DNA of 64,000 bases. Source: Streptomyces pacificus (GTDB lineage Bacteria; Actinomycetota; Actinomycetes; Streptomycetales; Streptomycetaceae). The notes under the pieces are model-generated. The model had not been told where the DNA came from, did not search any database, and saw nothing but the letters and a program-made list of their open reading frames with translations. The position numbers were made by a program, and so were the translations under genes. Where the stretch lies: assembly GCF_011766325.1 (NCBI RefSeq), contig NZ_BLLG01000016.1, forward strand, positions 62,001 to 126,000. The letters run 5' to 3'. The first letter of the stretch is position 1; each line of letters opens with the position of its first letter. This document shows, in pieces, positions 61,869 through 64,000 of this stretch.

Positions 61869-63204
61869 CCGCTTCCGTGGGTGGGGTCAGGCGGTTTGGC
61901 GGCCTGGTAGGTGGGGTCCGTGGCCGCCGAGGGTGAGCATGGCGAGGGCGGTGATGGCTTCGGCGGTGTGGAAGCCGAAGCCTCGGCGGATGATCAGGCG
62001 GGTCTTGGTGTTGGTGGACTCGATCAGTCCGTTGGACATGCCGGTGGTCAGGGCGGCGCGGATGGCGTTGTAGTGCCGGCGGATGCGGCGCTGGAGGTCG
62101 ACGAAGGTGTCGATGCGGCAGCGGCGGGGCCAGCCGATCCAGCGGTCCAGGGCTTTCAGGGCGGACCTGGGCCGGGTGCGGGCGAGGGTGAACACGGCGC
62201 GCAGGGCTTCCTTCAGGCGCCAGGCGCGGTGCAGGCGGGGGCCGGTGGCGGCGATCCAGGCGAGTTTGGCCGCCTGCCGGTCGGTGAGGTCGGCCTCGTT
62301 CTTCCACAGCGCGGAGCAGGAGTCCTTCAGAGCCCGTGCCCGTTCGGCGTCGCCCGCCTCCCGGCGGGCCCGGTTCCAGGACGCGCGGCGTTCGGCATCC
62401 AGGGCTTCGGTGGCCCGGGCGATGACGTGGAAGGGGTCCATCACCCGCAGCGCGTGCGGGGCGCGCTCGGCCAGGATCTCGGCGATCCAGGCGGCGCCGT
62501 CGGCGCTGACCTGGGTCAGCCGGCCGGCGCGTTCGGCGCCGAGAGCGTCGAAGAAGGCGTGCAGCACGCTCTTGCCGTGGCCGTCGGCCATCCACACCGC
62601 CTTCCCGCTGTCGTGGCAGACGACGGCGGTCAGGTACTTCTGTCCTTTGCGGTGGCTGATCTCGTCGATCCCGATGCGGCGCAGCCCGCCCAGCCGGTCG
62701 GTGTGCCGGTCGCGGTCGGCGACGTACCGCTCGACGATGTTGCCGACCGTGCGCCAGGAGGTACGCATCAGCTGGGCAGCCCGCGGTCTTGGAGCATTCG
62801 GCGGCCAGCCAGGCGGTCTGCTGGTCGAAGGCGTGGGTGTGTCCGGCGCCGTGGCGGGCCCAGGGCACCGCGGCGGCTGTCACCCCGTGCTCGCGGCAGG
62901 CCACCCGCGGTGCGTCGGCCTCCAGGAACACCCGGATCACGCCGTGGTCCAGGTCCCGCCACCGGCGGCGCCCCCGTCCCGCGTCGTACCAGGGCGCCGG
63001 GCGCCGGCAGCTCCCGCACCGCTGCCGGCGGCGGGCATCGGGCCGTACCGACACGACCACACACTGTTCGCTCTCATCGATCCGCACGCCCTCGACCACG
63101 GTGTTCTCCGCCGTCAGGGTCCGCTTCCATATCCTGAAGAGGGACACGCCGTTTTCCTGCTTGATCCAACTTGAGTCTAGAGACCTCAAGGATCACAGAA
63201 GCGG
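61869..63204. mobile_element. ISL3-family insertion element with frameshifted transposase
   Basis: Outer boundaries are estimated from an imperfect inverted repeat: CCGCTTCCGTG (61869-61879) and CACAGAAGCGG (63194-63204), 10 of 11 matching. The true ends may lie a few bases outside. No target duplication could be identified with confidence. Confidence 0.6.
61887..63147 (-). pseudogene. ISL3-family transposase, broken by a frameshift
   Basis: The N-terminal part (GTG 63147 to about 62780) has the zinc-finger region (RQRCGSCRRPAPWYD, then VACREHG) and WLAAECSKTA. The C-terminal part (62768 to 61887) is in another frame and starts QLMRTSWRTVGNIVERY. It carries the catalytic residues: Asp in RIGIDEISHRKGQKY, Asp in RVMDPFHVIA and Glu in NGLIESTNTKTRL. 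Full-length ISL3 transposases are one continuous frame, so a single-base indel around 62775-62785 seems to have split it. Programmed frameshifting is possible but not known for this family. Confidence 0.85.
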
Positions 63205-63586
63205 CGTGTTTCACGTATCAGACCAGGTCACGGCACCCACACATACGGCAGGAGAGCCATGTTTTGTTTGGAGGGTCGGGCAATCTGCTGTCGTGAGCGG
63301 ACGTCTGCTCCTGCGGAAAGCCTTTCACCATCTGCTCGATCATCGGGCAGTTCCATGCGGTGACGTCACTTCTCCTGAAGAACAGGCCACCGTCGACCCC
63401 AACTGCCGCCCGAATTGATCGGATGGACAAACGCAGCCGCTCGAAGTGAACGAAGCCACCACGGTGGGGCCACTTGGAATGAACAAACGATCTCTATGAG
63501 ATCGCTAACTGGGGCCAGAACTCACAGGCAGCAGGGGCCAGCAGAAGTGAACGAAGCCACTCGGTCCGCGGCGGTACGCCGGAAGC
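63205..63586. other. Region between two insertion elements with a 17-bp direct repeat
   Basis: No gene is supported. GAAGTGAACGAAGCCAC occurs at 63443-63459 and again at 63544-63560, exactly 101 bp apart, the second just upstream of the IS5-type transposase. It may mark nested or repeated insertion-element ends. Confidence 0.6.
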
Positions 63587-64000
63587 ATGACGAGGCGCCG
63601 TCCGTATCCGAGTGATCTGTCCAATGCTCGCTGGGAGTTGATCGAGCCGGTGCTCTCTGTCTGGCGTTTCGAGCGCCGCGGCAGGGCCCTGGCCTTCGGC
63701 CGCCCGCCCCGGCATGATCTGCGCGACATCATGGACGCGATCTTGTACGTGGACCGCACCGGGGTCCAGGCCCTACCTGCCGCACGACTTCCCGCACTGG
63801 AACACCGTCTACGGCTACTTCGCCAAATGGGCGGATGAGGGCGCATTCACCCAGCTCAACGGCCTGTTCAGGCAGCGCTTACGGGAGAAGGAGGGGCGGA
63901 ATGCCGAGCCGTCGGCCTGCGTGATCGACGCGCAGAGCGTCAAGACTTCCACAAGCGTCCCGGCCGCCGGCCAGGGCGACGACGCAGGGAAGAGGATCGT
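63587..64000 (+). pseudogene. IS5-type transposase, frameshifted and running off the window
   Basis: It starts MTRRRPYPSDLSNARWELIE and continues to YVDRTGVQ; then the frame changes near 63770, where intact relatives have WRYLPHDF, because the six bases expected are replaced by four. The other frame then reads YLPHDFPHWNTVYGYF and VIDAQSVKTSTSVPAAGQG, holding the first catalytic Asp. The C-terminal part lies outside the window. The two-base loss makes this copy probably inactive. Confidence 0.85.

Overview
This is about 64 kb of very GC-rich DNA with strong third-position G/C bias, GTG/TTG starts, many ATGA/GTGA overlaps and specialised-metabolite genes. It looks like a Streptomyces chromosome, probably an accessory arm, because two damaged transposases close the right end. 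No rRNA, tRNA or CRISPR array was seen.

Left part. 1-4616 (minus strand) is a class IV lanthipeptide operon very like venezuelin: a three-domain LanL synthetase, a 51-residue precursor, an ABC ATPase and the start of its permease. 5498-7873 pairs a MerR regulator with a SulP anion transporter around a strong palindrome. Next come an MmpS-like lipoprotein, an MFS transporter, a NarL-type two-component pair, a secreted SGNH esterase with a lectin tail, a P450, and a small exported protein built of repeats. 17622-23309 is a ribose-type locus: double LacI operator, LacI regulator, RbsA, an unusual RbsC-RbsB fusion and ribokinase.

Middle part. 23596-24476 encodes a two-subunit CrcB/Fluc fluoride channel, followed by an ABC exporter. 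26994-30776 is a coupled three-gene operon (adenylation enzyme, membrane flavin-reductase-like protein, crotonase) with no carrier protein. A PadR regulator and a divergent membrane protein follow.

33458-54925 (plus strand) is the most interesting region: a tightly packed biosynthetic cluster that I do not recognise as a characterised family. It encodes an ABC exporter, malonyltransferase, AMP ligase, two carrier proteins, a PLP aminotransferase, a full-length LanB-like protein, SbnA and SbnB (2,3-diaminopropionate synthesis), ketoreductase, dehydratase, a GNAT fused to a large unknown region, a GcvT-like protein, a single-chain ketosynthase/chain-length-factor fusion, a phosphopantetheinyl transferase, a condensation-type acyltransferase and an MFS exporter. 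The parts suggest a highly reducing type II polyketide (polyene) chain joined to diaminopropionate. The LanB-like protein has no visible peptide substrate.

Right part. 55237-59785 is a secreted or eukaryote-directed group: an unknown 324-residue protein, an ETX/MTX2-type pore-forming protein, an H-type-lectin-like protein and an endo H-type glycosidase. A second P450, a frameshifted ISL3 transposase and a frameshifted IS5-type transposase running off the window complete it.
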